Notes under the pieces: generated by a model
The model's database searches: none
Told to the model about the DNA's origin: nothing
What the model saw: the letters and a program-made list of their open reading frames with translations, nothing else
Origin: CAZMFZ01 sp964565665
GTDB taxonomy: Bacteria > Bacteroidota > Bacteroidia > Cytophagales > UBA9547
NCBI GenBank assembly: GCA_964565665.1
Contig: CAZMFZ010000135.1
Span: forward strand, 1-8,667
DNA length: 8,667 bases
Reading direction: 5' to 3'
Shown here: positions 7,255-8,667 of the stretch, in pieces
Layout: the number at the start of each line of letters is the position of its first letter
How positions within the stretch are numbered: the stretch's first letter is position 1
Translations under genes and position numbers: made by a program

Positions 7255-8157
7255 ATGAGCAGCTTATTTGATGACATAAGAAATTCTTTCAATAAAACAG
7301 GCAGCGGTCTCAATCAAATTATACTTATTAATGTAATTGTATTTGTGGTTTTGATTGTTTTGAATGTAATTCTCACACTCACTGGCAACCGTGAGATTTA
7401 CGATTTAATTTCTTATCAATTATTTTTACCCGCTCAAATTGATAATTTTCTCTACAAACCTTGGACATTAATCACCTACTTTTTCACGCACGATACGGGG
7501 AATTTTTTCCATATTTTATTCAACATGATTTTTCTTTACTGGTTCGGCTCACTAATAAGTGAGTTTCTAGGCAGCAAAAGATTAATAAATCTTTATGTAT
7601 TAGGGGGTGTAGCTGGGGGAATAATTTATTTGGCAGCCTATAATCTTATACCTTACTTTACCGAACGAGCCGCAAACACAGTACTTTTAGGGGCTTCGGG
7701 AAGTGTATATGCGGTTGTAATTGGTGCCGCAGTATTGATTCCGGATTACACGTTCTTCTTGTTATTTCTTGGCCCAGTAAAAATCAAATACATAGCTGCT
7801 TTCTATGCTTTTCTATCTTTTGCTCAAACAGTAGGGCCAAACGCAGGAGGGAATATCGCTCACTTGGGTGGTGCTTTGATGGGATTTGTCTATATATGGC
7901 AATTAAAGCAAGGTAATGATTGGGGCAAACCTATCAACGCTACACTTTCATTTTTCACTTCACTTTTCAAGCCACAACCCAAAATGAAAGTGACGTATAG
8001 AAACCCCGAACGCAAGCAACAGTCTAATAACCAAGATAACGTGAGCCAAGACGAAATTGATACCATTTTAGATAAAATTTCAAAACATGGCTATGAAAAG
8101 CTAACCAAGGAAGAAAAACAAAAACTATTCAAGGCCAGCCAAAGCACACATATTTAA
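7255..8157 (+). CDS. Rhomboid family intramembrane serine protease with cytosolic C-terminal tail
   Basis: Second rhomboid protease, 300 aa. Seen: a polar N-terminal stretch (1-20, SSLFDDIRNSFNKTGSG), the first helix (about 21-43), FHILFNM (H86 and N90), GASGSVYAV with catalytic Ser148, and GGNIAHLGG with catalytic His203. The membrane core ends near residue 215. It is followed by a soluble tail of about 85 residues containing a basic linker and the conserved-looking end SQDEIDTILDKISKHGYEKL (264-283), then TKEEKQKLFKASQ. This resembles a short C-terminal domain often attached to Bacteroidota rhomboids (DUF6576, from memory). The tail is predicted to be cytosolic and may bind a partner or regulate activity. 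The core is of ordinary length with no insert before GASG, so the two rhomboids are distinct subfamilies and not a recent duplication. It is followed by a small hairpin (8199-8225) and then convergent tRNA genes. Confidence 0.94.
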   Translation: MSSLFDDIRNSFNKTGSGLNQIILINVIVFVVLIVLNVILTLTGNREIYDLISYQLFLPAQIDNFLYKPWTLITYFFTHDTGNFFHILFNMIFLYWFGSLISEFLGSKRLINLYVLGGVAGGIIYLAAYNLIPYFTERAANTVLLGASGSVYAVVIGAAVLIPDYTFFLLFLGPVKIKYIAAFYAFLSFAQTVGPNAGGNIAHLGGALMGFVYIWQLKQGNDWGKPINATLSFFTSLFKPQPKMKVTYRNPERKQQSNNQDNVSQDEIDTILDKISKHGYEKLTKEEKQKLFKASQSTHI

Positions 8158-8198
8158 AGTGGAGCTATACAAATATCACGATACAATACCAATTGAGG

Positions 8199-8225
8199 AA
8201 TCGCAACAATTTGAAATTGGCGATT
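8199..8225 (+). terminator. Possible hairpin terminator downstream of the second rhomboid gene
   Basis: AATCGC (8199-8204) pairs with GCGATT (8220-8225). Inside, after a 2-base bulge, CAAT pairs with ATTG around loop TTGAA. Only a weak T-stretch follows, so it may not terminate efficiently. It lies 41 bases after the stop and is the only plus-strand stem found before the convergent tRNA genes. Confidence 0.35.
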
Positions 8226-8233
8226 TATGAAAG

Positions 8234-8263
8234 AAAAAAGCTCCAAGAGTTACCTTGAAGCTT
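8234..8263 (-). terminator. Rho-independent terminator of the minus-strand tRNA cluster
   Basis: Read on the minus strand, AAGCTTCAAG and CTTGGAGCTT form a 10-bp stem with a 6-base loop (GTAACT), followed by TTTTTT (8239-8234). The one mismatch seen in DNA becomes a G-U wobble in minus-strand RNA but an A-C clash in plus-strand RNA, which supports the minus direction. It begins 6 bases after the end of tRNA-Ala. Confidence 0.8.
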
Positions 8264-8269
8264 CGGTTG

Positions 8270-8343
8270 TGGAGAACAACGGAGTCGAACCGATGACCCC
8301 CTGCTTGCAAAGCAGGTGCTCTAGCCAGCTGAGCTAGTTCCCC
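8270..8343 (-). tRNA. tRNA-Ala (anticodon TGC)
   Basis: A 74-base minus-strand gene folds as a full cloverleaf. The acceptor is GGGGAAC with GTTCTCC, containing the G3-U70 wobble that is the classic alanine identity element. D stem is GCTC/GAGC. The anticodon stem is CCTGC/GCAGG with loop TTTGCAA, so the anticodon is TGC. T stem is ATCGG/CCGTT-type pairing with loop TTCGACT, and the discriminator is A73. The 3' CCA is not encoded. It lies downstream of tRNA-Ile on the same strand, the order usual in rRNA spacers. Confidence 0.97.
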
Positions 8344-8353
8344 ATTTAATTTA

Positions 8354-8427
8354 TTTACTTTAGAATTCGTAACAACTGATCCTCCCGTACTTCAACGGGA
8401 TGCTCTAGCCAGCTGAGCTAGTTCTCA
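8354..8427 (-). pseudogene. Degenerate tRNA-like remnant between tRNA-Ile and tRNA-Ala
   Basis: Read on the minus strand, bases 8424-8401 are identical over 24 bases to the acceptor/D-arm half of tRNA-Ala (8340-8317), including GCTC/GAGC and the whole D loop. Next comes a perfect stem TCCCG/CGGGA around an 8-base loop TTGAAGTA, where GAA would sit at the anticodon position. After that the cloverleaf fails: TTACGAATTC resembles a T-loop with an inserted A, but no T stem forms and no 3' acceptor matches the 5' TGAGAAC. The exact left boundary is arbitrary; I used the 84-base offset from tRNA-Ala. It is probably a tRNA that lost its 3' half or a recombination product, and probably cotranscribed with its neighbours. 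Confidence 0.65.
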
Positions 8428-8460
8428 AAAGATAACAAACTTTAAATTTACATAAAGATG

Positions 8461-8534
8461 TGGGTCTGCGTGGACTCGAACCACGGACCTCTACATTATC
8501 AGTGTAGCGCTCTAACCACCTGAGCTACAAACCC
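8461..8534 (-). tRNA. tRNA-Ile (anticodon GAT)
   Basis: A 74-base minus-strand gene with a full cloverleaf: acceptor GGGTTTG/CAGACCC (one G-U), D stem GCTC/GAGC, anticodon stem CTACA/TGTAG with loop CTGATAA, so the anticodon is GAT. T stem is CGTGG/CCACG with loop TTCGAGT, and the discriminator is A73. CCA is not encoded. It is the first intact gene of the minus-strand tRNA cluster. In most bacteria this Ile-Ala pair lies between 16S and 23S rRNA; 16S could only be beyond the right edge here. Confidence 0.97.
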
Positions 8535-8545
8535 AAACATGAAAA

Positions 8546-8604
8546 AAGTCGAATGCTACAAGTAATAAGTTTTATCTTATGACTTAAGACATTCGACTTA
8601 AGAC
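8546..8604. repeat. Long imperfect hairpin with repeated GACTTAAGAC units upstream of tRNA-Ile
   Basis: Outer arms AAGTCGAATG (8546-8555) and CATTCGACTT (8590-8599) are perfect 10-base inverted repeats. Inner arms AAGTAATAAG (8560-8569) and CTTATGACTT (8576-8585) pair with one mismatch around loop TTTTAT. A 4x4 internal loop separates the two stems. GACTTAAGAC occurs twice, at 8581-8590 and 8595-8604. A run of six A (8542-8547) precedes the left arm, so on the minus strand the hairpin is followed by six T, 7 bases before tRNA-Ile. It could be a REP-like dispersed repeat, a terminator of an upstream minus-strand unit, or a processing stem. Confidence 0.7.
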
Positions 8605-8667
8605 TTATCAGTAATCCAAAACCTAAGAATGAGTATGAGAAGATAGAGCGAAAATAGGGAAGCCGAT
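8605..8667. other. Right-edge sequence with no assigned feature
   Basis: I see no tRNA, rRNA end or convincing coding sequence here. In particular, the 3' end of 16S rRNA with its anti-Shine-Dalgarno sequence is absent through base 8667. Short minus-strand reading frames enter from the edge and stop within 15 to 25 codons; they could be the tail of a gene outside the window but cannot be judged. Confidence 0.5.

Noticed and set aside
8317..8424. 24-base direct repeat as att sites of an integrated element
   Set aside because: Only 60 bases lie between the copies, there is no integrase, and the repeat covers the 5' half of the tRNA, whereas integration usually duplicates the 3' end. A tRNA-array origin fits the 84-base offset better.
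8605..8667. Hydrophobic minus-strand frame entering from the right edge as the tail of a membrane protein
   Set aside because: Only about 22 codons are visible, another frame is equally open, and A+T-rich DNA easily gives such stretches; not supportable.
1..8667. CRISPR array, transposase, integrase or defence genes
   Set aside because: No regularly spaced repeats, transposase or integrase motifs or known defence domains were seen on either strand.

Overview
The window is A+T-rich and reads as a chromosomal segment of a member of the Bacteroidota, most likely a T9SS-bearing environmental lineage (Cytophagales, Flavobacteriia, Chitinophagales or similar). The evidence is a C-terminal type IX secretion sorting domain with a YPNP motif, signal peptides cleaved just before Gln, no clear Shine-Dalgarno sequences, candidate -7 boxes of the TAnnTTxG type instead of a sigma70 -10 box, and tRNA genes without encoded CCA. 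I cannot place it to genus.

Layout, left to right. (1) Bases 2-784 are the 3' end of an acyl-CoA dehydrogenase gene, closed by a strong hairpin terminator (789-819). (2) A plus-strand cluster at 927-4366 holds recJ followed by two short-spaced genes for exported TPR-like proteins. Both end in a membrane region beginning with a PGLGxxY motif, so they look like diverged tandem paralogues. (3) A monocistronic gene (4501-6273) encodes a secreted protein with an N-terminal plastocyanin-like copper-site domain, a Ser/Thr/Asn-rich middle and a C-terminal T9SS sorting domain carrying an odd Cys-rich insert. It ends in a palindromic terminator (6308-6331). (4) Two rhomboid intramembrane serine proteases lie in tandem (6418-7206 and 7255-8157), both with intact catalytic motifs. 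(5) From 8158 to the right edge there is no credible protein gene. This part holds a minus-strand tRNA cluster: tRNA-Ile(GAT), a broken tRNA-like remnant, and tRNA-Ala(TGC), followed by a minus-strand terminator. Upstream of tRNA-Ile is a long imperfect hairpin with repeated GACTTAAGAC units.

How the parts relate. Most genes are housekeeping or envelope functions, and the window is not an obvious defence or mobile island. RecJ acts in DNA repair. The paired PGLGxxY proteins are probably cotranscribed with it but have no evident link to repair; they look like envelope proteins of unknown role. The Ile-Ala tRNA pair is the one usually found in the 16S-23S rRNA spacer, yet no 23S gene follows it here. 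The least explained items are the tRNA remnant sharing 24 exact bases with tRNA-Ala, the structured repeat upstream of tRNA-Ile, the Cys-rich insert in the sorting domain, and the PGLGxxY pair. I did not find anything I would call a clearly new multi-gene system.
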